Assembly: GCA_963831385.1 (NCBI GenBank)
Contig: CAWHPW010000010.1
Coordinates: 134,457-198,456, forward strand
Source: JACVRX01 sp963831385
GTDB lineage: Bacteria; Actinomycetota; Actinomycetes; Jiangellales; Jiangellaceae
DNA length: 64,000 bases
Direction of reading: 5' to 3'
Position 1 is the first letter of the stretch. Each line of letters starts with the position of its first letter. The notes under the pieces were generated by a model. That model had not been told where the DNA came from and did not search any database. It worked only from the letters and a program-made list of their open reading frames with translations. A program made the translations under genes and the position numbers. Below, piece by piece: positions 27,690-35,287 of this stretch.

Positions 27690-29028
27690 AGGCCTGGTAC
27701 TCCGCCTGCAGCAACTCCAGGAACTCGCTCGGCTCGGTCTCCCCGGCCATCAACGCCTGCACCTGCGCGGTCAGCAGGTCGTAGGAACCCGGCGTGGCAT
27801 AGTCGAGATACGGCAGCAGGCCGTCGCCTCCCGTGACCGCGTCCCAGGTGGCGAAGGCCTCTTCCTGTAGCGGTGCGGACAGTTGTTGCTCCGACGCCTC
27901 GATTATCGGAAGGTTGCCCTTCTCGGTCACGGTCTTCATCGCATCGGAGCTGGTGATGAAGTCGATGTACGCGGCCGAAGCATCGGGGTTCTCACTGGCC
28001 TCGGTGATCGCGAACGGCAGGCTCGTGCCGCCGGTTGCGACGGGCATGTCCGAATCGGCGCCCAGCAAGACCGTGAAGCCGACGTTGTCGCCCATCGCAC
28101 TCATGAGGTCGGCGATCAGCCACGTACCGCCGAGCATGAACACGCCTTCACCCTGGGCGAAGGCGTGCCACGCATCGTCAGGCGTGATGCCGTTGAAGTC
28201 CGGCGTGACGTAGCCCGCGTCGACCCAATCCGTGAGGGTTTGCGCAGCCTGCAGGTTCTCCTCCGTCGTCCACTCGGCACCAGGGCGGCCGAAGCCGAGG
28301 TCACGGATCTGGTCGGCCGGCGTGTACCGACTCTGGACAGCGCCGAGCAGATGAATGCCGGGCCACGCCTCGAGATTCCCGAACTGGAGCGGCAGCTGAC
28401 CGGCGGCGTTGGCTGCCGCGAGCGCGGCCTCCAGGTCGTCCCACGTCACGGGAACGTCAATGCCGAGTTGGGAAAGCAGCGCCTTGTTGTAGTAGAAGCC
28501 GACGACCTCGCCCATCTGCGGCAGCCCCCACAATGACCCTTCGCCGAAGGTCGCACCATCCTCGGTGTAGCTGGAGTATGCCAACACCGATTCCGGGTAT
28601 CGCTCGGCCCAGCCGTAGGCGTCGCGGTACGGATCGAGGTTTGCCAGCAGCCCAGCCTCGACGAAGGCGCCCATGTCGGCGCGGCCGTTGTTGGCCTGCA
28701 CGACATCCGGCGGCTCGTCGTCGGTGATAGCGAGCCGCAGGGTGGCCTGCAGGTCCTCGAAGGATCGCGAGACCCGGTCGATGGTGATGTTCGGATATTC
28801 CTCCTGGAACGCGGCATTGAGCGCCTCGATCTGGGCGGCCTGGCCGCCGCGGACCTCCTGGTCCCAGACCGTGAGCGTGACCTCGCCCAGGCTGGCTGGA
28901 TCCGTGTTGACCTCGGCGGAGCCCTCGGGCGTCTCGCCGTCGCCGCCGGCCGAACCGGATCCCGGTGCGCATGCCGCCATCACCAGGGCGGTCAGCGCGA
29001 CGGCGGCACGTTGCTGTCGTCGCATCAT
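27676..29028 (-). CDS. Extracellular sugar-binding lipoprotein of ABC transporter
   Basis: A 450-residue family-1 solute-binding protein. The N-terminus MMRRQQRAAVALTALVMAAC is a lipoprotein signal peptide with Cys20 as the lipidated residue. The mature part has LTVWDQEVRGGQ, FGEGSLWGLPQMGEVVGFYYNK and MLGGTWLIADL, typical of oligosaccharide-binding proteins. GAGGGG precedes the first of two ATG codons. The real ligand is unknown. The kinase and GH4 genes nearby suggest a sugar whose derivative is phosphorylated or hydrolysed inside the cell. Confidence 0.88.
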   Translation of the reverse strand: MMRRQQRAAVALTALVMAACAPGSGSAGGDGETPEGSAEVNTDPASLGEVTLTVWDQEVRGGQAAQIEALNAAFQEEYPNITIDRVSRSFEDLQATLRLAITDDEPPDVVQANNGRADMGAFVEAGLLANLDPYRDAYGWAERYPESVLAYSSYTEDGATFGEGSLWGLPQMGEVVGFYYNKALLSQLGIDVPVTWDDLEAALAAANAAGQLPLQFGNLEAWPGIHLLGAVQSRYTPADQIRDLGFGRPGAEWTTEENLQAAQTLTDWVDAGYVTPDFNGITPDDAWHAFAQGEGVFMLGGTWLIADLMSAMGDNVGFTVLLGADSDMPVATGGTSLPFAITEASENPDASAAYIDFITSSDAMKTVTEKGNLPIIEASEQQLSAPLQEEAFATWDAVTGGDGLLPYLDYATPGSYDLLTAQVQALMAGETEPSEFLELLQAEYQAFVGG

Positions 29029-29042
29029 GTGGTCCCCTCGAG

Positions 29043-30146
29043 TCATCGGTGTCGAAACCCGATCGTCGCCTGTGCGCGACGCAGGTCCGTGGGTTGCCAC
29101 GCCGGCGGGATCAGCTGGTTGAGAAATGCATACGCGTCGGTGTCCCCGCCGAGGGGCAAGTGTGCCCACCAGGCGGCGATGTCCGCCCAGCCTGGTGAGG
29201 ACAGCGAGCCACCGTTGTGCTGCACGGACAGCGCCGCGCACAGATTGGCGAACCGCAGCCGTTGTTCCAGTGACCACCTGGCCAGCGTGCCGACGATGAA
29301 CGCGGCGCCGAACACGTCGCCTGCCCCCGTCACGTCGATCACCTCGACGACCAGTCCCTCGACCTCGGCCGACTCCCCGGTGAGCTGGTCCACGGCGAGG
29401 GCGCCCCGAGCTCCGTCGGTGACGACCGCGACGGGCACGAGGTTGGCGAGCTTGGCCAGGGCCGACTCTGGGCTGCCGGTGCGCGTGTACGCCATCGCCT
29501 CGACCGCGTTGGGCATGAAGGCATGGCAGCTGGACAGCTGTTCCAGGGTCTGCGGCGACCATTGCTCGGTCTGGTCCCAACCCACGTCGGCGAAGATCAG
29601 CTCACCCCGGGTGGCTCGCAGCCGAATCCAATCCGGGAGCTCGGCTGCGGTGAGGCTGGTGAACACCGCGCGAGCCGGCGGCAATCCAACGGCCAGCTCG
29701 TGCAGCGGTACCGGCGGCTCGTGCTCGTGGGTGACCAGACTCCGGTCGCCGCGGTAACCCACTGACACGGTGACCGGAGAGTGCCAGTCCGGAAATCGTC
29801 GCGAGCTGGACAAGTCGACGAACTCCTGCTCGGCGAGGGTCTCCCAGGAGAAGTCGCCGTAGACGTCCTCGCCGAACGCTGCCGCCACTGCCGTGCGCAA
29901 GCCGAGTCGGGATCCGGCCACGGCGACATTGGCGACGCCCCCCGGGCAGGAACCCATGCCCTCGGTATGCACTTCGGTGCCTGCCGCCGGTGGTGCGCTG
30001 AGAGCGGTGAACACGATGTCGTAGTAGACCGTGCCGGCCACGACGAGATCCGCCTCCGGGGCTCCGGCGTCCCGCGATCGAGCGAGCGGATCGAGCGGTG
30101 CGCCGACGAGCGGCTCGGACTCGTACCCGTCACCCGCGCGCGCCAT
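29043..30146 (-). CDS. PfkB-family carbohydrate kinase
   Basis: A 367-residue ribokinase/PfkB-family protein. The first motif is GSCPGGVANVAVAGSRLGL (about residues 64-82), and the second is DVTGAGDVFGAAFIVG, with the catalytic Asp. The N-terminal ~30 residues form an extra charged leader. It likely phosphorylates a sugar or nucleoside taken up by the adjacent transporter; the substrate cannot be read from the sequence. AGGAG precedes ATG 30146. First gene of the transport operon and divergent from the GH4 gene. Confidence 0.82.
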   Translation of the reverse strand: MARAGDGYESEPLVGAPLDPLARSRDAGAPEADLVVAGTVYYDIVFTALSAPPAAGTEVHTEGMGSCPGGVANVAVAGSRLGLRTAVAAAFGEDVYGDFSWETLAEQEFVDLSSSRRFPDWHSPVTVSVGYRGDRSLVTHEHEPPVPLHELAVGLPPARAVFTSLTAAELPDWIRLRATRGELIFADVGWDQTEQWSPQTLEQLSSCHAFMPNAVEAMAYTRTGSPESALAKLANLVPVAVVTDGARGALAVDQLTGESAEVEGLVVEVIDVTGAGDVFGAAFIVGTLARWSLEQRLRFANLCAALSVQHNGGSLSSPGWADIAAWWAHLPLGGDTDAYAFLNQLIPPAWQPTDLRRAQATIGFRHR

Positions 30147-30198
30147 CGCAGCGCTCCTCTCACCCGCGCTCGAGTCGATGTAACCACGGCCAGGCTGA

Positions 30199-30235
30199 AT
30201 GTGGCAGGCCAGATGTGGCAGGCAGTATGTGCCGC
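30199..30235 (+). repeat. 14-bp tandem direct repeats in the kinase/GH4 divergent promoter
   Basis: ATGTGGCAGGCCAG (30199-30212) is followed directly by ATGTGGCAGGCAGT (30213-30226) and a partial third copy, ATGTGCCGC (30227-30235). The array ends exactly at the preferred GH4 start. It could bind a regulator of the sugar locus, but no regulator gene is adjacent. Confidence 0.6.
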
Positions 30236-31589
30236 ATGCGGCTGGTTGTCCTCGGTGGTGGCGGTTTCCGGGTACCGCTTCTGCACCGAGCGCTACTCTC
30301 CGACGCCGCGGAAGGCGCCCGCATCGTCGACGAGTTGGTGCTGGTGGATACCGATGCAGGACGGCTGGCCGCGGTGATGGCGGTTCTCGACCATCAGCGC
30401 ACCGCCGCCACCGGACCACCGCTGGCCATCCGGACGACGACAGATCTCGCCGAGGGGTTGCGCAGGGCCGATGTCGTGTTTTCGGCGATCCGGGTTGGTG
30501 GCCTGGCCGGCCGGGTCGTCGACGAGCAGGTTGCTCGACGCGAGGGCGTGATCGGTCAGGAGACGGTCGGGGCAGGCGGTATCAGCTTCGGACTGCGCAC
30601 GGTGCCGGTCGTTCGCCACCTAGCCGAGCAGATCGCGGCAGTGGCTCCGGATGCCTGGATCGTGAACTTCACCAACCCTGCCGGAGTGGTCACCGAGGTG
30701 ATGTCCCGAGTGCTGGGTGAACGGGTGGTCGGTATCTGTGATTCGCCGGTCGGCCTGTGCCGCCGTGCTGCCCGCGCCGTCGGCGTCGATCCCGATCGGG
30801 CCCAATACGACTACGTGGGAATCAACCACCTGGGCTGGCTGCGCGCCCTCCACGTCGATGGTGTCGATCTACTGCCCAGGTTGTTGGGGGACGCTGTTGC
30901 TCTGGAGTCGTTCGAGGAGGGTTCGCTGTTCGGGGCGCAGTGGTTGCGGGCACTGGGCGCGATCCCCAACGAATACCTGCACTATTACTACTTCGCCCGA
31001 GAGGTCCTGGCCGCTGACACCGGAGCGGGGCGGGGCTCCACCCTGCTTGATCAGCAGGAGGTGTTCTACGCCTCCGCCGAGCAACGACCCGACGGTGCGC
31101 ACCAACTCTGGAACCGCCGCGCTGCGGGCCCGCGAGGAGACCTACTTCGCCGACAACCGACGTGCTCTGGGGGCGAGGCCGCGAACGATCGACGACGTGG
31201 ACGGCGGTGGATACACGCGAGTGGCCTTGGCCGTCATGCGAGCGATTTCCCGCGACGAACCCGCGCAGATGATCGTGAACGTGCGCAACGGGGGCGCGGT
31301 GCCGGGAATCGCCGACGAGTCGGTCGTCGAGGTTCCGTGTGTTGTCGACGGCAGAGGCGCACATCCGCACCCCACCGGCGCACTGTCCGAACACCAGGCA
31401 GGCCTGATCCATGCCGTCAAGGCCAGCGAAGCCGAGACGATCACGGCTGCCCTCATGGGCTCGCGGCGGGCAGCCCTGCGGGCGTTCGCCTGGCATCCGC
31501 TCGTCGACTCGGTCACGGTTGCGCGCCGGCTGCTGGACGCATACGTGGCCGCCATGCCTGGCCTGGCAGCGATCCTGCACCGACCGTAG
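30236..31589 (+). pseudogene. GH4-family 6-phospho-glycosidase-like enzyme, frame broken near 31110
   Basis: The protein resembles glycoside hydrolase family 4 (NAD- and metal-dependent 6-phospho-beta-glucosidase type). It has an N-terminal Rossmann motif MRLVVLGGGGFRVPLL, then VVFSAIRVGG, VNFTNPAGVVTEVM (the GH4 Asn/Pro motif), VGICDSPVGLCRR and YVGINHLGWL (metal-binding His). The frame changes by +1 between about 31108 and 31130; from RAREETYFADNRRAL onward it continues in the second frame to 31589. Corrected length is about 450 residues, normal for GH4. ATG 30227 is an alternative start. It would cleave phosphorylated sugars inside the cell, consistent with the divergent transporter and kinase. 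Confidence 0.78.
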
Positions 31590-31724
31590 ACGATCATGCC
31601 GCCCACACTCGCTCGACGCTGCGCGCGGAGACCCAGCGGGAGCTGACCGGCGAGTACGACGAGATGTGGCTGCCGGACGACTAGCGATGCCCAACCGGAT
31701 TGAGCTACGCTCCGCTGAGTCGGT

Positions 31725-31751
31725 TGTGACTGATGTGACTGATGTGACTTA
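31725..31751 (+). repeat. Three tandem 9-bp repeats
   Basis: TGTGACTGA occurs three times in direct succession (31725-31733, 31734-31742, then TGTGACTTA 31743-31751), just upstream of the small membrane-protein gene. The copies encode VTD repeats at the end of a possible 21-residue reading frame starting at 31687, but coding status is not supported. Confidence 0.5.
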
Positions 31752-31763
31752 GGGGACGGCATA

Positions 31764-31970
31764 GTGACGGTCACTCTTGTCGCCATGACGGTGATCCTGA
31801 TTGCCGGGGTCGGCGTCATGGCCGTCGCGACGGTTGCCCATGTGCTGGACCGCTCCCGCTGGCTGCGGCAGTGGCTCCGCGCCCGTTTCGTCGCCGCGGC
31901 GGCGTGGACCTATCGGATCCGCCGCGCGGCCGGCCATCGCCTCGGCCGCCTCGACTCGTCCACCCACTAG
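31764..31970 (+). CDS. Small single-pass membrane protein
   Basis: A 68-residue protein with one strong hydrophobic helix (LVAMTVILIAGVGVMAVATV, residues 5-24) followed by an Arg-rich cytosolic tail. GGGGA precedes the GTG start, and a stable hairpin follows the stop. I do not recognise a family. It could be a membrane-bound microprotein; no function is proposed. Confidence 0.5.
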   Translation: MTVTLVAMTVILIAGVGVMAVATVAHVLDRSRWLRQWLRARFVAAAAWTYRIRRAAGHRLGRLDSSTH

Positions 31971-31977
31971 CGCGCGA

Positions 31978-32027
31978 CTGGAGGCTTTCCACGTCTCCCG
32001 GTCAACGAGACGTGGATTTCCCTCCAG
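31978..32027. terminator. Strong interrupted hairpin upstream of ftsY
   Basis: CTGGAGG (31978-31984) pairs with 32021-32027 and CCACGTCTC (31989-31997) with 32007-32015. The arms are separated by an asymmetric internal loop and closed by a 9-base loop. It starts seven bases after the stop of the small membrane-protein gene and most likely ends its transcript. Confidence 0.65.
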
Positions 32028-32064
32028 CGAGCGGGCTGGGGCAGGTCTGCGAGGATGTGCGCTC

Positions 32065-33243
32065 GTGGAGTTCGTCGTGATCGGCGCGGTGGTCGCCGTA
32101 CTGCTCGTCGTCGCGATCGTGGTGTTCGTCATTCCGCGGCGGAGGTCGGCACCACCAGCCGCTGAGCCCCGCCCCGGGATCGATTACCGGCCGGGTGTCG
32201 GCGATGACGCAGAGCCTCCCGTCGACACGGCCACCCGTGATCTGCAGACGCTTCCGCTCCCGGATGACGCGGTCCTCGAGGAAGCCCGGCGCCTGCCGAC
32301 GATCCCGGAGCGGCCCGAGCCGTCCGCCGGCCGGCTGGTGCGGTTGCGCTCCCGGCTCGCCCGTTCCCAGTCGACGCTCGGCCGAGGGCTGCTCACGTTG
32401 CTGTCCAGGGAGCGGCTGGACGAGGACACCTGGGACGAGGTCGAGGACACCCTGATCACCGCCGACCTCGGAGTGGCACCAGCCCGGGAGCTGGTGGACC
32501 GGCTGCGGACCCGGGTGCGGGCAGAAGGCATCGCCGACCCGGCAGCGGCCCGCCGTCTGCTGCGCGAGGAACTCCTCGCACTGGTGGATCCCACCATGGA
32601 TCGTTCTTTGCACACTGCGCGCCATGTCGCCGGCAACCGGCCTGCGGTGGTGCTCGTCGTCGGGGTGAACGGCACCGGCAAGACGACGACCGTCGGCAAG
32701 CTGGCTCGGATGTTGGTCGCCGACGACCGCGATGTCGTGCTCGGCGCGGCGGACACTTTCCGCGCCGCGGCTACCGATCAGCTGACGACATGGGGCGATC
32801 GGGTGGGGGTACCGACGGTGCGGGGGCCAGCAGGCGGCGACCCGGCGAGCGTCGCGTTCGACGCGGTGCGGGCCGGCATCGAGCAGGAGTCCGATGTCGT
32901 GCTGGTCGACACCGCTGGCCGGCTGCAGACGAAGGTCGGCCTGATGGACGAGTTGGGCAAGGTCAAGCGGGTAGTCGAGAAGCACGGTCCGGTGGACGAG
33001 GTCTTGCTGGTCCTCGACGCCACAACCGGGCAGAACGGGATGGCCCAGGCGCGGGTCTTCGGCGAGGTCGTCGACGTGACCGGCATCGTGCTGACCAAGC
33101 TCGACGGCACGGCCAAGGGTGGGATCGTGGTCGCCGTCCAGCGTGAGCTGGGCGTCCCGGTCAAGCTGGTCGGCCTGGGCGAGGGTGCTGACGATCTTGC
33201 ACCCTTCGATGCCGAAGCGTTCGTCGATGGCCTGCTGGGCTGA
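32065..33243 (+). CDS. ftsY: Signal recognition particle receptor FtsY
   Basis: A 392-residue SRP receptor GTPase that docks ribosome-SRP complexes at the membrane. A hydrophobic N-terminal helix (VVIGAVVAVLLVVAIVVFVI) anchors it, followed by a charged linker and the N domain. The G domain has GVNGTGKTTTVGK (G1), GAADTFRAAATDQL, DTAGRLQ (G3) and TKLDGTAKGG (G4). GTG 32065 begins the anchor helix; no better start exists downstream before it. In mycobacteria smc and ftsY are adjacent; here a sugar locus lies between them. Confidence 0.94.
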   Translation: MEFVVIGAVVAVLLVVAIVVFVIPRRRSAPPAAEPRPGIDYRPGVGDDAEPPVDTATRDLQTLPLPDDAVLEEARRLPTIPERPEPSAGRLVRLRSRLARSQSTLGRGLLTLLSRERLDEDTWDEVEDTLITADLGVAPARELVDRLRTRVRAEGIADPAAARRLLREELLALVDPTMDRSLHTARHVAGNRPAVVLVVGVNGTGKTTTVGKLARMLVADDRDVVLGAADTFRAAATDQLTTWGDRVGVPTVRGPAGGDPASVAFDAVRAGIEQESDVVLVDTAGRLQTKVGLMDELGKVKRVVEKHGPVDEVLLVLDATTGQNGMAQARVFGEVVDVTGIVLTKLDGTAKGGIVVAVQRELGVPVKLVGLGEGADDLAPFDAEAFVDGLLG

Positions 33244-33251
33244 TCTGCTCG

Positions 33252-33298
33252 TTCACACAGCCGAAACATCTCGGGCATAGATGTCACGCGCCCGCAAC
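33252..33298 (+). promoter_or_regulatory. Tandem GlnR-type boxes upstream of amt
   Basis: Two copies fit the actinobacterial GlnR pattern GTNAC-N6-GAAAC with one mismatch each: TTCAC-N6-GAAAC at 33252-33267 and GTCAC-N6-GCAAC at 33283-33298, centred 31 bases apart. They lie 118-164 bases upstream of amt. GlnR activates amt-glnK-glnD under nitrogen limitation in Streptomyces and mycobacteria. The assignment is by sequence pattern and context. Confidence 0.6.
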
Positions 33299-33415
33299 AC
33301 TCTGCGTACGAGCGAGCAACACAGCCGCGCGAGTCTCTAGCCGACCACCGGTCCCAGGGCAACCGGCAGCGCCGCCTCCCGCCCGGCCCGGCCACCGACT
33401 CGACAAGGAGTCAGC

Positions 33416-34750
33416 ATGCCCGAGCTCAACACGGGCGACACCGCGTGGGTGCTGGCGAGCTCAGCGCTCGTCCTGCTCATGACGCCCGGCCTGGCGTTCT
33501 TCTACGGCGGAATGGTCCGCTCCAAGAACGTCCTCAACATGCTCATGATGAGCTTCATCTGCCTGGCGATCGTGCCGGTGTTGTGGGTGCTGTACGGATA
33601 CAGCGTCTCCTTCGACACCGACATCGCCAACGGCCTGCTCGGCGGGCTGGGCAAGGTGGGGCTGTCGAGCGTGGGCCTGGACAGCGTGAGCGGCACCATC
33701 CCCGAGTTCGCGTTCGTCGCCTTCCAGCTCATGTTCGCGATCATCACCGTGGCCTTGATCAGCGGTGCGATCGCCGACCGGACCAAGTTCGGCACCTGGG
33801 CAGTGTTCGTCGTGCTGTGGATCACCATCGTCTACCTCCCGGTCGCCCACTGGGTCTTCTTCTTCGACGAGGGCAACGGCGGCTGGATCGCCGATCGGCT
33901 CGGCGCGCTGGACTTCGCCGGCGGCACAGCGGTCCATATCAACGCCGGAGCGGCGGCCCTGGCGCTGGCCATCGTCGTGGGCAAGCGAATGGGCTGGCGG
34001 CGCGATCCGATGCGCCCGCACAACCTGCCCTTCGTCGTGCTCGGCGCCGCCTTGCTGTGGTTCGGCTGGTTCGGCTTCAACTCGGGTTCGGCGGTGTCGG
34101 CCGGCGCACTGGCCGCCGGTGCGTTCATCAACACTGCGGTCGCCACGGCCGCGGCGATTCTGAGCTGGCTGCTGGTCGAGATCGTGCGAGACAAGCACGC
34201 CACAACGCTCGGTGCCGCATCCGGGGCCGTTGCCGGCCTGGTCGCGATCACGCCGGCCTGTGCTGCAGTGAGCCCGGTGGGCGCGATCGTCATCGGGTTG
34301 GTCGCCGGGGTTCTGTGTTCACTCGCGATCGGGCTGAAGTACCGGTTCGGCTACGACGACTCGCTCGACGTCGTCGGCGTGCACCTGGTCGGCGGGCTCG
34401 TCGGAACGCTGCTGATCGGCTTCCTGGCCACCGCCGCCTTCACCGGCGGGGCCGAAGGATTGCTCTACGGTGGCGGCATGGATCAGCTGCGGAGGCAGTC
34501 GATCGCGGCTGTGACCGTGATGGTCTACTCGTTCGTGGTCACCTACATCCTCGGCACGATCCTGGACAAGACCATCGGTTTCCGGGCGTCGCAGGAGAGC
34601 GAGGCGACCGGCCTGGACGAGACGGCTCACCTGGAGACGGCCTACGAGTTCGGCACTGCCTCGGGAGTAGCCGTCGGGCACGCTCGGCCACCGGCAGAGG
34701 ATGCCGAACCGGTCGGTACCGAAGCGTCGGAGGAAGGTGTTAACGCATGA
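33416..34750 (+). CDS. amt: Ammonium transporter
   Basis: A 444-residue Amt/MEP channel with 11 predicted membrane segments. Seen: TPGLAFFYGGMVRSKNVLN in the first helices, the pore histidines in DFAGGTAVHINAG and VVGVHLVGG, and FGWFGFNSGSA. The charged C-terminal tail interacts with the PII protein in characterised systems. AGGAG precedes ATG 33416. The stop overlaps the PII gene start (ATGA). Confidence 0.96.
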   Translation: MPELNTGDTAWVLASSALVLLMTPGLAFFYGGMVRSKNVLNMLMMSFICLAIVPVLWVLYGYSVSFDTDIANGLLGGLGKVGLSSVGLDSVSGTIPEFAFVAFQLMFAIITVALISGAIADRTKFGTWAVFVVLWITIVYLPVAHWVFFFDEGNGGWIADRLGALDFAGGTAVHINAGAAALALAIVVGKRMGWRRDPMRPHNLPFVVLGAALLWFGWFGFNSGSAVSAGALAAGAFINTAVATAAAILSWLLVEIVRDKHATTLGAASGAVAGLVAITPACAAVSPVGAIVIGLVAGVLCSLAIGLKYRFGYDDSLDVVGVHLVGGLVGTLLIGFLATAAFTGGAEGLLYGGGMDQLRRQSIAAVTVMVYSFVVTYILGTILDKTIGFRASQESEATGLDETAHLETAYEFGTASGVAVGHARPPAEDAEPVGTEASEEGVNA

Positions 34751-35085
34751 AGCTCGTCACGGCGGTGATCAAGCCGTTCAAGCTCGACGACGTCCGGTCG
34801 GCACTGGAGACCTTCGGCGTGCAGGGCATGACGGTCAGTGAAGCCAGTGGCTACGGCCGCCAGAAGGGGCACACCGAGGTCTACCGGGGTGCCGAGTACA
34901 CCGTCGACCTCGTACCCAAGCTGCGCCTGGAGGTGCTGGTCGACGACAGCGACGCCGACGACGTGGTGGATGTGATCGCCAAGTCGGCGCAGACAGGGAA
35001 GATCGGTGACGGCAAGGTCTGGGTCACGCCGGTCGACACCGTGATCCGGGTCCGGACGGGAGAGACCGGACCGGAGGCTCTGTAG
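34747..35085 (+). CDS. glnK: Nitrogen regulatory protein PII
   Basis: A 112-residue PII protein. The T loop holds the modification site Tyr51 in RGAEYTVDLVPK, which in actinobacteria is adenylylated by GlnD. The B and C loops (TGKIGDGKVWV) bind ATP/ADP and 2-oxoglutarate. It controls the Amt channel and nitrogen metabolism. Overlap with amt (ATGA) shows one transcript; glnD follows. glnB is an equally common name. Confidence 0.95.
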   Translation: MKLVTAVIKPFKLDDVRSALETFGVQGMTVSEASGYGRQKGHTEVYRGAEYTVDLVPKLRLEVLVDDSDADDVVDVIAKSAQTGKIGDGKVWVTPVDTVIRVRTGETGPEAL

Positions 35086-35287
35086 TGGCCCTCTAGAACC
35101 GGGACGGTGGTCGATCCGGCAGCGTCGGCGCCGGCAGCACTCCATCAGGGAGACGCTGTCGGCGCCGACGCACGGTCGGCGCGACGTTTCTTGACCGTGC
35201 GGGCGGCGATCGTCGCACGACGACACGGTCAGTGCAGCCGAACGCCGCTCCGCGCTGGTCGAGCTGTCCGACGCCTGGCTGGCTACC

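Noticed and set aside
31590..31763. Extra gene after GH4 in the first frame, ending ELTGEYDEMWLPDD at 31684, or a 21-residue frame at 31687
   Set aside because: No start, ribosome site or family match could be supported for either.
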